Below, one piece after another: positions 1-8,507 of a DNA stretch of 64,000 bases. Made by a program: the position numbers and the translations under genes. Below the pieces are notes generated by a model. That model worked only from the letters and a program-made list of their open reading frames with translations. It was not told where the DNA came from and ran no database searches. Source of the DNA: JAWXCM01 sp034408745 (GTDB lineage Bacteria; Acidobacteriota; Terriglobia; Bryobacterales; Bryobacteraceae); assembly GCA_034408745.1 (NCBI GenBank), contig JAWXCM010000400.1, positions 8,163 to 72,162 on the forward strand, given 5' to 3'. The first letter of the stretch is position 1; each line of letters opens with the position of its first letter.

Positions 1-381
1 GCACTGGTCGATGATCGCAACGCTGATCTGCGCGAGTCGATACACGTTGGCTTCGCGGGCGCGGAAGTCGCCGCCCTTCACTGTGTCGTAGAAGAGTCGG
101 TAGATGGAATCGCCATCGTTCTGGTAGTTCTTCGCGGCGTTGATTCCACCCTGCGCGGCGATGGAGTGCGCGCGTCGCGGTGAATCCTGGAAGCAGAAGC
201 ACTTGACGTTGTAGCCGAGTTCTCCCAGCGACGCTGCCGCGGAGCCTCCGGCGAGTCCGCTTCCCACCACAATGATTTCGTATTTGCGCTTATTCGCCGG
301 GTTTACCAGCTTCAGTTCGAAGCGGGCCCGGTCCCAGGCCGTCTCAATCGGCCCCGTGGGTATTCTGGAGTTTAATTCCAT
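1..381 (-). CDS. sdhA: succinate dehydrogenase / fumarate reductase flavoprotein subunit (5' part only)
   Basis: This is the catalytic FAD subunit of respiratory complex II, which oxidises succinate to fumarate. The first 127 codons are present and the gene runs off the left edge. The translated start carries the FAD-binding Rossmann motif GSGLAGGSAAASL near residues 41-53, followed by HSIAAQGGINAAKNYQNDGD, the flavin-attachment and binding segment typical of SdhA. The ATG at 381 lies 3 nt after the sdhC stop, so the two are translated as one operon. The iron-sulfur subunit SdhB is presumably further left, outside the window. Confidence 0.95.
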   Translation of the reverse strand, partial: MELNSRIPTGPIETAWDRARFELKLVNPANKRKYEIIVVGSGLAGGSAAASLGELGYNVKCFCFQDSPRRAHSIAAQGGINAAKNYQNDGDSIYRLFYDTVKGGDFRAREANVYRLAQISVAIIDQC

Positions 382-384
382 TTC

Positions 385-1083
385 TCAGACCCTTCCGAAG
401 TCCGGATGATAGCCCAGCAGTACCGCGACGGGCACCGAAAGAAAACCGAGCACAAGCAGCACGGAGAACGCGCGGGCGAACGCCCTGATCTTCGGCGTAT
501 AGCGCGGATGGGAGAAGCCCATCGACTGGAACATGCTCCAGACTCCGTGGTTCAGGTGCAGCATGATCATCAGCATGGAGATGACGTAGAACGTCACTAC
601 CGCAGGATTGCTGAAGCCGATCACAACATTGTCATAGGCGTTGAGATCTTCAAAGCCGGGGTGCACGGTCCCGGTGGTCAGGTGCAGCAGGTGGTACACG
701 ATAAAAACAGCAATGATGGGGCCGCTCCAGTACATGGTCCGTGATGCGTAACTGGACCCCACAGGCGTCCGTTTGGCATAACCGACCGGGCGGGCGGCTC
801 TCTGAAGCACGGCAAGCTGTGCCGCCGCCAGAATATGAAGTGCAACTGAAACAAGCAGCGTGATTCTTGCGCCCCACAGAAGTGCGGGCGTTCCGTGGAG
901 TTTTTCCGCGTACGCATTCAGCGTTTCGCGGCCCAGAAAGAATTGCAGATTGCCGGCCATGTGTCCGATAAGGAAGCCGAACAGCACGAGACCGGTAACT
1001 GCCATCACGACTTTCTTACCGATTGTGGTCCTGTAAAAAAAGACACCACGGGCTAAGGTGCTGTTGATGGCAACAGCGCTCAT
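385..1083 (-). CDS. sdhC: succinate dehydrogenase cytochrome b subunit (b558 family)
   Basis: This is the single large membrane anchor of complex II (232 aa), which binds heme b and quinone. About five hydrophobic helices are visible, with histidines placed for heme ligation (for example IGHMAGN, ALHILAA, VYHLLHL, LHLNHGVW). It is the long b558-type subunit that replaces separate SdhC and SdhD. I chose the ATG at 1083 because a strong Shine-Dalgarno (GAGGAGGT) sits 5 nt upstream. A longer frame reaches back to 1191 but would overlap the divergent rpiB start. It is first in the operon, followed by sdhA. Confidence 0.95.
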   Translation of the reverse strand: MSAVAINSTLARGVFFYRTTIGKKVVMAVTGLVLFGFLIGHMAGNLQFFLGRETLNAYAEKLHGTPALLWGARITLLVSVALHILAAAQLAVLQRAARPVGYAKRTPVGSSYASRTMYWSGPIIAVFIVYHLLHLTTGTVHPGFEDLNAYDNVVIGFSNPAVVTFYVISMLMIMLHLNHGVWSMFQSMGFSHPRYTPKIRAFARAFSVLLVLGFLSVPVAVLLGYHPDFGRV

Positions 1084-1152
1084 TCGTACCTCCTCGACAA
1101 AAGGTGAAGTCTCCGGTGGAGCAGACGACGGACGTCCATATTGTATCGCGCG

Positions 1153-1158
1153 TATGAT
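1153..1158 (+). promoter_or_regulatory. -10-like box for rpiB, leaderless geometry
   Basis: TATGAT (5 of 6 to the sigma-70 consensus) ends 6 nt before the GTG start of rpiB. No convincing -35 box or ribosome-binding site is seen. If used, transcription would begin at about the first base of the coding sequence. Confidence 0.4.
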
Positions 1159-1164
1159 AAGAAC

Positions 1165-1614
1165 GTGCGCATCGCCACTGCAGCCGATCACGCCGGCTTC
1201 GAACTGAAAAACTCGCTCGTAGATTTAATCCGAAGCCTGGGCCACGAGGTAGTAGATCTCGGTGCCTGTACTTATGATGCACTGGACGACTATCCAGATT
1301 TCTCACAACGCATAGGAATTGCGATTCAAAAGGGCGAGGTCGACCGTGGAGTGCTAATCTGCGGCAGCGGTGTTGGCGCCTCGGTCGCGGTGAACAAGAT
1401 CCGTGGCGTTCGTGCGGGCCTGTGCCACGACACCTACTCGGCGCATCAGGGCGTGGAGCATGACGACATGAACGTGCTGGTTCTCGGGTCCCGGATCATA
1501 GGCATTGAGGTGGCGCGGGAGCTGGTGAAAACCTACCTTGCCGCTACATTCTCCGGCGACGAGCGCCACAAGAGGCGCCTGCAAAAGGTGCTCGCCATGG
1601 AAGCCGCCGGCTGA
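1165..1614 (+). CDS. rpiB: ribose-5-phosphate isomerase B
   Basis: The enzyme interconverts ribose 5-phosphate and ribulose 5-phosphate in the pentose phosphate pathway (cytosolic). The 149-aa product starts MRIATAADHAGFELK, the RpiB phosphate-binding opening, and contains CGSGVGASVAVNKIRGVRAG (catalytic Cys and anion-hole glycines) and DMNVLVLGSRIIG. The GTG at 1165 gives the normal family length; an in-frame TTG at 1141 would add eight residues that are not family-like. It is divergent from sdhC. Confidence 0.95.
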   Translation: MRIATAADHAGFELKNSLVDLIRSLGHEVVDLGACTYDALDDYPDFSQRIGIAIQKGEVDRGVLICGSGVGASVAVNKIRGVRAGLCHDTYSAHQGVEHDDMNVLVLGSRIIGIEVARELVKTYLAATFSGDERHKRRLQKVLAMEAAG

Positions 1615-1631
1615 ACCCTGGAGTCTACGGC

Positions 1632-1958
1632 ATGGCCGCCGACGTTCGAGCCGCTCTGGTAATCGCGTGGGTGGTGGTCTCAGCGGTGCTGATGACTGCG
1701 GTTCTGGCGCCGTACTTTGTGTCAGCCGACACGATCAACTCCTGGATCCCGGTCTGCGAAGCGAAACTGCGCGGGTCGTCCTGCGTGCTTTGCGGAATGA
1801 CCACTGCGTATCTGCGGCTTGCGGCCTTTGATTTTCAGGGTGCTCTTGAAGCCAACCCCTACTCGCTGCTACTGTGGCTGGGGTCGATTCTGAACTTCGC
1901 GGCGGCGAAGGCGTATATTCTGTTCAGACTGGTGCGACGCGCCGGTCATGGAGGCTGA
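1632..1958 (+). CDS. DUF2752 family small membrane protein
   Basis: This 108-aa protein has an N-terminal membrane helix (about residues 8-30) and a second helix near residues 78-100. Between them lies CVLCGMTTAYLRLAAFDFQG, matching the cysteine-containing CxxCGxTxA signature of DUF2752. The function of the family is unknown. It starts 17 nt after rpiB and its end touches the next small membrane gene, so the three may be co-transcribed. Confidence 0.8.
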   Translation: MAADVRAALVIAWVVVSAVLMTAVLAPYFVSADTINSWIPVCEAKLRGSSCVLCGMTTAYLRLAAFDFQGALEANPYSLLLWLGSILNFAAAKAYILFRLVRRAGHGG

Positions 1959-1965
1959 TTCGTCT

Positions 1966-2214
1966 ATGCAGATGCTTGCGCTGGTTTGGGGAATACTCGC
2001 GATCTTTGGTTTCGCGATCGCTTTCATTCCCTGTCTGGGATCGCTGAACTGGATCAACATACCGTTTGCCCTGGTCGGCACGGTGATTAGTCTGCTGGCC
2101 CGGAACACCGCATCGCCGAATTCGAGCGGCGTGGCGACCACGGCACTGATCCTGAATCTCATCGCCGTTGTTATTGGATTCCTCCGACTGAAAGCCGGAT
2201 TATTCCTTTTTTAG
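1966..2214 (+). CDS. small two-to-three-helix membrane protein
   Basis: An 82-aa hydrophobic protein with helices at about residues 3-20, 28-45 and 58-80 (numbering from ATG 1966). It resembles the DUF4190-like partner proteins often found beside DUF2752 genes, but I cannot assign a family firmly. The ATG at 1966 has GGAGG 11 nt upstream; an in-frame ATG at 1948 would overlap the upstream gene and lacks a ribosome-binding site. It ends 2 nt before the sulfatase gene. Confidence 0.65.
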   Translation: MQMLALVWGILAIFGFAIAFIPCLGSLNWINIPFALVGTVISLLARNTASPNSSGVATTALILNLIAVVIGFLRLKAGLFLF

Positions 2215-2216
2215 CC

Positions 2217-3719
2217 ATGCTGAACAGACGTGAATTCTCCGCGGTGGCCGGCGCAGTCGCGGCCGCCCCGCTTATCGGCCAGACCAGCCGGAAGCCGAAT
2301 TTCATTTTCATTCTGGCCGACGATCACGCCGGGTACGTGATGGGGTGCGACGGCAATCGCAAGGCGGATACGCCGAACCTGGACAAGCTGGCGACACAGG
2401 GCACCAGGTTCGCGGCGCACTACTGCAACTCGCCCGTGTGCACGCCGTCCCGCCAGTCGTTCTTTACGGGCCAGATGCCGCACGCAGCGGGCGTGACGGT
2501 GCTGACCACGCCGCTCGATGCGCAGAAACCGACCATCGCCAAACACCTGAAGCAGGCGGGATACTCCACCGCCGTATTCGGCAAGATGCACTTCAACCGG
2601 GCCGCTGAGACTGGACTGCACGGCTTCGACGTCATGATGACGGAGGGTGAGATCGCCCGGGCCTGGCAGAAGGCCGGGGGCAAGCCGGTGGAGGCGTCGG
2701 TGGCAACGAAGAAGCTGCCGTGGCAGCCCTTCAAGACGCCTGCCGAAGAGTGGCTGAACGCCGGGAACCTGCCCTACCCGCGCAACGAAGAGGGCATGCG
2801 CAGCGGGTTCCTGATGTCGCAGGTGGAGCAGTACCTGGAACAAAACAAAGCCAAACAGTTCGGCCTTTGGGTCAGCTTCCAGGAGCCACACTCTCCGTTC
2901 GACTTCCCCGCCGACTACCGGAAGTTCACGGCTAAGGACTTCGACGCTCCGCGGGTCGGGCCCGAGGATGCCTGGCAAATTCCCACCATTTTCCGCGACC
3001 TCGGCAATGAGCAGAAGAGTGGGATTGCGGCGGCGTATTACAACTCGGCGCGATATCTGGACAAGAACATTGGCCGCGTGCTGGCACTGCTGGACAAGCA
3101 CGGGCTGTCGGACAACACGTTTGTTGTGTACATGGCCGATCACGGGTATTCGCTCGGACAGCACGGGCGGTTCGAAAAGCACTGCGGCTACGATCCCGCC
3201 ATGCGTGTTCCATTGATCATGCGCTGGCCGGGCCGCATTCGCCAGGGTACGGTTACCGACTTTACCGAGTCCGTCGATGTGCCGCACACCATCCTCGACA
3301 TGCTGGGCGCGCCGGAACTGCCGGTCCGGCATGGGTCTTCGCTCCGGCCGTATCTGGAATCGGGTAAAAAGGCCGGCGCGCGCGATCATATTTTCTCGGA
3401 ATACCTGGAAAATGAAGAAGCCTTTGTGCGGACCGGGTCGCACAAATTCATCTTCTGCTCTGGCCGGCGGAAGCGCACTGACGGCTATCTGACGGACAAT
3501 CCCACCCCAGGCCGCTATATCCGGCTCTACGACCTGAAGACCGATCCGGGCGAGTTCACCGACGTCGCGGCGAAGAACCCCGCCGTGGTGGCGCAGATGA
3601 AGGGTCTGATGCTGGACCGGTTCCGCAAGACGCATCCCGACGCCGCGCAGGAGCCGAAATCCGCGGGTGTCGACGAGGCCATTGAATTCTATCTGCGTCC
3701 CCGCGACGCGAAGGCATAA
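2217..3719 (+). CDS. Tat-exported sulfatase (type I, formylglycine-dependent)
   Basis: A 500-aa arylsulfatase-like hydrolase that cleaves sulfate esters, probably outside the cytoplasmic membrane. It begins with a twin-arginine signal (MLNRREFSAVAGAVAAAP). The metal-binding segment ILADDHAG is followed by the active-site motif CTPSRQSF near residue 75, whose Cys must be oxidised to formylglycine; later metal ligands are in YMADHGYSLG. The gene is followed 4 nt later by a DUF1080 protein that also has a Tat-like signal, a pairing typical of glycan-degrading loci. The sulfated substrate cannot be inferred. No formylglycine-generating enzyme is in the window. Confidence 0.93.
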   Translation: MLNRREFSAVAGAVAAAPLIGQTSRKPNFIFILADDHAGYVMGCDGNRKADTPNLDKLATQGTRFAAHYCNSPVCTPSRQSFFTGQMPHAAGVTVLTTPLDAQKPTIAKHLKQAGYSTAVFGKMHFNRAAETGLHGFDVMMTEGEIARAWQKAGGKPVEASVATKKLPWQPFKTPAEEWLNAGNLPYPRNEEGMRSGFLMSQVEQYLEQNKAKQFGLWVSFQEPHSPFDFPADYRKFTAKDFDAPRVGPEDAWQIPTIFRDLGNEQKSGIAAAYYNSARYLDKNIGRVLALLDKHGLSDNTFVVYMADHGYSLGQHGRFEKHCGYDPAMRVPLIMRWPGRIRQGTVTDFTESVDVPHTILDMLGAPELPVRHGSSLRPYLESGKKAGARDHIFSEYLENEEAFVRTGSHKFIFCSGRRKRTDGYLTDNPTPGRYIRLYDLKTDPGEFTDVAAKNPAVVAQMKGLMLDRFRKTHPDAAQEPKSAGVDEAIEFYLRPRDAKA

Positions 3720-3723
3720 GCAC

Positions 3724-4473
3724 ATGGACAGACGATCGTTTCTCTCTCTGGCGGCCGCCGCGGCGCCTTTCGCACTGGCGGCCGACGCGCCGTGGAAGAC
3801 CGGAAAAGGCTGGAAGCAACTGCTCAACGGGAAGGACCTGACGGGCTGGAAGGGCGTCGATACGGAGAGCGTAAAGGGCCAGAACGAGTGGATCACCGCG
3901 CGGTCGGTGCGCATTGATTCGGCGGTCGCAAAGACGCTGAGCTACGAAGCAGGCCTCGGCGGGATCATTCTAAATTCGTCCAAAGGCAAGACCGTAAACC
4001 TTGCCACGGCCGAGACGTTCGGCGACTGCGAACTGCATGTGGAATTCTTACTGACGCCGGGTTCGAATTCCGGAATATATCTGCAGGGATTGTACGAGAT
4101 TCAGCTCTTCGACAGCTTCAACGCGAAGGAACTGAAAACGTCGGACTGCGGCGCGATCTATCATCGCTGGATCGATGGCAAGCCGGTGGGTGGCTCGCTG
4201 CCAAAGGTGAATGCGAGCCTGCCTCCGGGGCAGTGGCAGTCGATTCACGCCTGGTTCCAGGCTCCGGTCTTCCATGCTGTCGGTAAGAAGGCCGACAACG
4301 CGAAGTTCACCAAAGTGCTGTTGAACGGGAAACTGGTGCAGGAGCACGTGACGGTGGAAGGCGGAACGCGTTCCCATATGCCGGTCGCCGAAGCGGCGAA
4401 GAATCCGCTGATGCTGCAGGGCGATCATGGACCTGTCGCGTTCCGCAATATCTACATTCGGCCTACGGCTTAG
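3724..4473 (+). CDS. DUF1080 (3-keto-disaccharide hydrolase-type) secreted protein
   Basis: A 249-aa protein with an RR-containing signal (MDRRSFLSLAAAAAPFALAA) followed by a concanavalin-like DUF1080 domain: WKQLLNGKDLTGWKG at its start, then FGDCELHVEFLLTPGSNSG and GPVAFRNIYIRP at the end. Members of this family hydrolyse 3-keto-glycosides or bind sugars. I use the ATG at 3724, which has the signal sequence; the frame opens further upstream inside the sulfatase. Its last 11 nt overlap the convergent gene 4463-5038. Confidence 0.9.
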   Translation: MDRRSFLSLAAAAAPFALAADAPWKTGKGWKQLLNGKDLTGWKGVDTESVKGQNEWITARSVRIDSAVAKTLSYEAGLGGIILNSSKGKTVNLATAETFGDCELHVEFLLTPGSNSGIYLQGLYEIQLFDSFNAKELKTSDCGAIYHRWIDGKPVGGSLPKVNASLPPGQWQSIHAWFQAPVFHAVGKKADNAKFTKVLLNGKLVQEHVTVEGGTRSHMPVAEAAKNPLMLQGDHGPVAFRNIYIRPTA

Positions 4474-5038
4474 GCTTCGGCGGGCTGATCATGACGTGCG
4501 CGCCGGCGGTACCGGGCGACATCAACCATGGAGCGCTCTCCGACGATTTAGTCGACAGACCCGTGGATTCGGGCGTTGCGTACGGCACGTAGATCACCCA
4601 GCGCAGGTAGGAGTCCTTCACTGCTTTGGTCGCCGGGTCGAAACCCGTGCCCGTCAGCACATAGAGTGTGCGGGGATCCTTCGGCATCGACAGCTTGCCG
4701 TCCTTGATCTCCTGGAAACGCGTGTCGTTGCGCTTTGCTCCGGTCACCTTCTGCGACAGCAGTTCGCGCCCGCGCCCCATGAACGGCTCCAGATCCTTGT
4801 GATAGCAGGCCACGTTGAACGCGGGCTTCGTGTAGTCGCTGGCGAGGCAGACCATCTCATTGCGGCCTTCCCGAATGGTGACCTGTTTGCCCGAAGGTTC
4901 GTAGCCGATTACGGTTGCGCCTTCACGCAGTTCCGCCGGAGCGGCGAGTACGGCGCCGGCGATTTGAATGTCTTTGGACGGGACATCGGCCGCGATGCAG
5001 AGCAAGGCGCCGGCGAGGATGGACAGGACGGTTTTCAT
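4463..5038 (-). CDS. secreted protein of unknown function
   Basis: A 191-aa protein with a clear signal peptide (MKTVLSILAGALLCIAADV, cleavage near residue 17) and no family I can name. The mature part has a conserved-looking sequence on phosphorylatable or metal-binding residues but no catalytic motif I recognise; the C-terminus is proline/lysine-rich (ISPPKPKP). Its 3' end overlaps the DUF1080 gene by 11 bp on the opposite strand. Stand-alone gene with AGGCGGT just before the ATG. Confidence 0.75.
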   Translation of the reverse strand: MKTVLSILAGALLCIAADVPSKDIQIAGAVLAAPAELREGATVIGYEPSGKQVTIREGRNEMVCLASDYTKPAFNVACYHKDLEPFMGRGRELLSQKVTGAKRNDTRFQEIKDGKLSMPKDPRTLYVLTGTGFDPATKAVKDSYLRWVIYVPYATPESTGLSTKSSESAPWLMSPGTAGAHVMISPPKPKP

Positions 5039-5082
5039 GACACCGCCTAAGATATCACTCCGTCAGGCGCGGGCGGCGGGGG

Positions 5083-5388
5083 TCACGTGGGGGCACGCGG
5101 CCGCGCGGTCCGTTTTCGGTCGCTTAGCAGCTTCAGTAACAACCCGACGGACCGGTGTTCCTCCATCGGGTGGCGGAGCGGAAGTTCCAAATGCACGACG
5201 TAGCGATTTCGCCGGCCCACCCGTTCGGAACTGATGTAGCCGTCCGACTCCAAATCCGCCACAATCCGCTGCGCTGCCCTTTCGGTGATTCCGACCTTTG
5301 CCGCCATGTCGCGGAGCCGGGTCTCGGGGTCATTTACGATGCACAGCAAAATGTGTGCGTGATTGGTCAAGAAAGTCCACTGCTCCAT
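5083..5388 (-). CDS. winged helix-turn-helix transcriptional regulator (MarR/ArsR-like)
   Basis: A 101-aa DNA-binding protein. The helix-turn-helix is RLRDMAAKVGITERAAQRIV and the wing is SERVGRRNRYVV. There is no obvious effector domain beyond the short C-terminus. The ATG at 5388 (MEQWTFLTNHAHIL) is preferred over an in-frame ATG at 5409, because a promoter -10 box (CATAAT, 5398-5403) lies between the two. It is divergent from the ABC export genes and a palindrome covers its own promoter, so it probably represses itself and may control the exporter. Confidence 0.85.
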   Translation of the reverse strand: MEQWTFLTNHAHILLCIVNDPETRLRDMAAKVGITERAAQRIVADLESDGYISSERVGRRNRYVVHLELPLRHPMEEHRSVGLLLKLLSDRKRTARPRAPT

Positions 5389-5397
5389 AGAAGCTCT

Positions 5398-5451
5398 ATT
5401 ATGTGACATAAAAGACGCGACTTGCAAGACCCGATTCAAATATCGTATATT
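5398..5451. promoter_or_regulatory. back-to-back sigma-70 promoters sharing one palindromic -35 box, with operator-like palindrome
   Basis: TTGCAA at 5422-5427 is its own reverse complement and can serve as -35 for both directions. On the + strand an 18-nt spacer leads to TATATT (5446-5451), 7 nt before the GTG of the ABC gene. On the - strand an 18-nt spacer leads to CATAAT (5403-5398), 9 nt before the regulator ATG. The palindrome TTATGTGACATAA (5399-5411; 6-bp arms around a central G) overlaps the regulator's -10 and is a good operator candidate. Consensus matching was by eye. Confidence 0.6.
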
Positions 5452-5458
5452 GTAATTC

Positions 5459-7150
5459 GTGAATCACCATGCCAGCACAGATGCCGTGCCCGTTTTGGCG
5501 CGTACCCTTTCACTCATCCGCGCCGAGCGCAGCAGCTTCGCGGTTGCGGTTGTCTATTCGGTAGCGATCGGGCTGTTGTCGCTGGTGCTTCCGGTGACGA
5601 TACAGTCGCTGGTCAACACTGTCGCGTTTGGTTCCGTAATACAGCCAATCGTGGTGCTCACCATCCTGGTGACGGCAGCGCTGACTGCTTCGGGAACCTT
5701 GACAGTGCTGCGCGGCATCACGCTTGAGCTGATGCAGCGGCGGATTTTCGTTCGCCAGGCGTCGGAGACCCTCGACAGCCTGATGCGGTTCCGGGTGGGA
5801 GCCATGGACCAGTTGCACGCTCCGGAGCTGGTCAACCGCTTTCTGGACGTCACCACTGTGCAGAAGAGCGCGACCATCCTGGTGGTAGACGGGCTGACGG
5901 TGCTGATGCAGACGCTGGCCGGCGTCACGCTGCTGGGCGCGTATCACCCTTATTTGCTGGTGTTCGACATCGTTCTGGTCGCGGCGATTGCACTGATCCT
6001 GTTCGCGCTGGGGAGGAACGCGGTGCGAACCAGCATTGCCGAATCGCACGCCAAGTACGGGCTTGTCGCCTGGCTGCAGGAGGTAGCGACGCACAGCGTT
6101 GGACTGCGCTCCGCGGCGGGCTCGCGTATGACGTCGGAGCGGACGAACGAACTGGTTGTGGCGTGGTTGCAAAACCGCGGTCTGCACTTCAGCATCGAGC
6201 TGCGGCAGATGATCGGCACTCAGGTGCTGCAAGTTGTCGCGTTGTCGGGCCTTCTCGGAATGGGTGGTTATCTGGTAATTTCCGGCGAACTCACGCTGGG
6301 CCAACTCGTCGCGGCTGAACTGGTAGTGAGCGTGGCAGTGGGCAGCTTCGCTAAATTCGGCAAGTCGCTGGAAACGTTCTATGACCTTCAGGCGGCGCTC
6401 GACAAACTGGAACATGTCACCGGGCTGCCGGTGGAGCGTCTGGACGGCGAATCGGCCCCGAACCTGCTGGGTCCGGCGGGCCTGCGAGTTCAGGGTCTGA
6501 CGTTTGGCTACGCTTCGGACCAGCCGGTGATTCGCAACGTGACATTCGAACTCAGCCCCGGCGTCAAAATCGCTGTTCACGGCCGTGGCGCGGCTGGAAA
6601 GAGCACGCTGCTGGATCTCATCTTCGCCTTACGCGAGCCCGACAGTGGGCGCATCGAGTTGGACGGGATCGATTTGAGGCATCTGCGTCTGGACTCGCTC
6701 CGCGAGCAGGTGATGCTTGTGCGCGGCACCGAAATCTTTCCCGGCACGGTGTTCGAGAACGTCACAATGGGAGTGGGAGCAACGGCGGACGAGGTACGTC
6801 TGGCACTCAGCTCCGCCGGTGTCCTGAACGCGGTGAACGCGCTGCCTCGCGGATTGCAAACCGACCTCACGTCGAGCGGACGGCCGCTGGCGCCGAGTCA
6901 GGCTCTCCGTCTGACGATTGCGCGCGCGATGCTCCGCAAACCGAGGCTGCTGCTGATTGACGAAGCGCTGGACAGCATTGAGGATCTGTCTGCGGACGGA
7001 CCGATTGTGCGGACACTATTCGCCCCGGACGCGCCGTGGACCCTGCTTGTGGCAACGGAACGGCCGGACTTGTGGCCGAGGTGCGGACAGGTATTCACCA
7101 TGCACGGCGGAGCTGTACAACGCGGTTCGGGGCAGACGGCGACTTCCTGA
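5459..7150 (+). CDS. ABC exporter half-transporter with degenerate ATPase domain
   Basis: A 563-aa fused permease/ATPase of the type I secretion (HlyB-like) kind without a peptidase domain. Residues ~20-310 hold about five to six membrane helices; residues ~345-560 hold the nucleotide-binding domain. Walker A is present (HGRGAAGKSTLLD, ~376) and so is Walker B with its Glu (LLLIDEALD, ~497). The Q-loop glutamine is replaced (LVRGTEIF, ~420), the LSGGQ signature reads LAPSQ (~476), and the H-loop His is Glu (VATERP, ~532). Start is GTG 5459 with no Shine-Dalgarno but a promoter 7 nt upstream. It is followed by HlyD- and TolC-like genes. ATP hydrolysis may be impaired, or the family may be divergent. 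Confidence 0.88.
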   Translation: MNHHASTDAVPVLARTLSLIRAERSSFAVAVVYSVAIGLLSLVLPVTIQSLVNTVAFGSVIQPIVVLTILVTAALTASGTLTVLRGITLELMQRRIFVRQASETLDSLMRFRVGAMDQLHAPELVNRFLDVTTVQKSATILVVDGLTVLMQTLAGVTLLGAYHPYLLVFDIVLVAAIALILFALGRNAVRTSIAESHAKYGLVAWLQEVATHSVGLRSAAGSRMTSERTNELVVAWLQNRGLHFSIELRQMIGTQVLQVVALSGLLGMGGYLVISGELTLGQLVAAELVVSVAVGSFAKFGKSLETFYDLQAALDKLEHVTGLPVERLDGESAPNLLGPAGLRVQGLTFGYASDQPVIRNVTFELSPGVKIAVHGRGAAGKSTLLDLIFALREPDSGRIELDGIDLRHLRLDSLREQVMLVRGTEIFPGTVFENVTMGVGATADEVRLALSSAGVLNAVNALPRGLQTDLTSSGRPLAPSQALRLTIARAMLRKPRLLLIDEALDSIEDLSADGPIVRTLFAPDAPWTLLVATERPDLWPRCGQVFTMHGGAVQRGSGQTATS

Positions 7151-7163
7151 ACAGGGTCTGAAC

Positions 7164-8507
7164 ATGTTATTAGAAAACGTGAAGCATAACTACGCGAGGC
7201 CTGTCGAGACGCGGCGCATTCATGCGCTGCCTGCGCTGAACACGATTGGGCCGCAAACATCCTGGCCGAACATCACAGCGGTGCTGGTCCTGATCGCACT
7301 TGCGGCGACCGTGGCACTGGGGTTTGCACCATGGCAGCAGAGCCTTTTCGGCACTGGTAATGTGGTTGCACTGAGGCCGATGGAACGTCAGCAGAGCATT
7401 GACGCTCCGGTGGATGGGCGGATTGTGAAATGGCATGTGACGGAGGGAAGCCGGGTGAAAGCGGGCGATCCGCTTGCGGAACTGGCAGATCTCGACCCGA
7501 ACCTCCCCTCGCGAATCGCGGCTGAGCGTACTTCGGCGCTTGAGCGGATCCGTGCTGTTGGCGACCGGCAGCAGCATCTGGACGAACGGGTAACGGAACT
7601 GGAGCAATCGCTGAAGAACGAGATCTCGGCTGCCGAGTTCCGGGTTCAGCAGGCGCAGGACCGCATCCGCGCCGCCGATCAGAGCCTGGATGCAGCGGTG
7701 GTGAAGAACACGGTAGCGACTCAGAACCTGGACCGCCACCGCGTGCTGTTTCCAAAGGGACTGGTTTCGAGGCGCCAGCTGGAAGTAGCTGAGGGCGACA
7801 AGAACACGGCAGAGGCTGAGCTGAAGCGCTCCCGGGCGCAGCGCGACGAAACACAGAGCTTCCTGCGCACGGTGGAAGCGGAGCGGGCACGGACCATCAA
7901 CACCGGGAATGCGCTGATCCGGGATGCGCGGGCGTCGCGAGAATCGGCACTGAGTGACCGCGCGCTGGCGACACAGGCGCTGCAGCCGATTGAGGTGCGC
8001 CTCAGCCGTCAGTCTACACAGATCGTCTACGCTCCCGTGGACGGGGCGATATTCCGGATCAAGGTCCAGCCCGGCGGTTCGGTGGTGAAGGGCGGTGACG
8101 AGATTGCGTCTATCGTTCCCGATGTCAGCAGCACAGTTGTCGAGCTCTGGGTGCTGGGCAACGACATGCCGCTGATCTCGGCGGGACGAAAGGTGCGGCT
8201 CCAGTTCGAGGGCTGGCCGGCGGTGCAGTTTGTGGGCTGGCCATCGGTGGCAAGAGGCACGTACGGAGGGGTTGTTCGGATGGTTGATCCGACCGACGAC
8301 GGCAAGGGCAAGTTTCGCGTGCTGGTGTCGCCCGATCCTGAGGATTTCGGATGGCCCAACGTAAGCTACCTTCGTCAGGGCGTCCGCACCAGGGGATGGG
8401 TGCTGCTGAACACGGTGACGGTTGGCCAGGAAGTGTGGCGGCAGATCAACGGCTTCCCACCGATAGTCGGAGCGATGGCTGACGGTCAGAAGAAGGAATC
8501 GAAATGA
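7164..8507 (+). CDS. HlyD-family periplasmic adaptor (membrane fusion protein)
   Basis: A 447-aa adaptor that links the inner-membrane ABC exporter to an outer-membrane channel. One transmembrane helix lies at about residues 35-55 (ITAVLVLIALAATVALGF). It is followed by the first half of the biotinyl-lipoyl-like barrel (SIDAPVDGRIVKWHVTEGSR), a long alpha-helical hairpin with coiled-coil character (~115-270) and the second barrel half (IVYAPVDGAIFRIKVQPGGS). The frame is open from 6957, but the ATG at 7164 directly follows the ABC gene and gives the normal architecture. The stop overlaps the ATG of the TolC-like gene (ATGA). Confidence 0.92.
   Translation: MLLENVKHNYARPVETRRIHALPALNTIGPQTSWPNITAVLVLIALAATVALGFAPWQQSLFGTGNVVALRPMERQQSIDAPVDGRIVKWHVTEGSRVKAGDPLAELADLDPNLPSRIAAERTSALERIRAVGDRQQHLDERVTELEQSLKNEISAAEFRVQQAQDRIRAADQSLDAAVVKNTVATQNLDRHRVLFPKGLVSRRQLEVAEGDKNTAEAELKRSRAQRDETQSFLRTVEAERARTINTGNALIRDARASRESALSDRALATQALQPIEVRLSRQSTQIVYAPVDGAIFRIKVQPGGSVVKGGDEIASIVPDVSSTVVELWVLGNDMPLISAGRKVRLQFEGWPAVQFVGWPSVARGTYGGVVRMVDPTDDGKGKFRVLVSPDPEDFGWPNVSYLRQGVRTRGWVLLNTVTVGQEVWRQINGFPPIVGAMADGQKKESK

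Noticed and set aside
1016..1306. alternative frames around the sdhC/rpiB divergent starts
   Set aside because: They overlap well-supported starts with strong ribosome-binding or promoter evidence and encode nothing recognisable.
2211..3914. 567-codon frame opposite the sulfatase
   Set aside because: Arg/Pro-rich antisense shadow covering a sulfatase with clear motifs.
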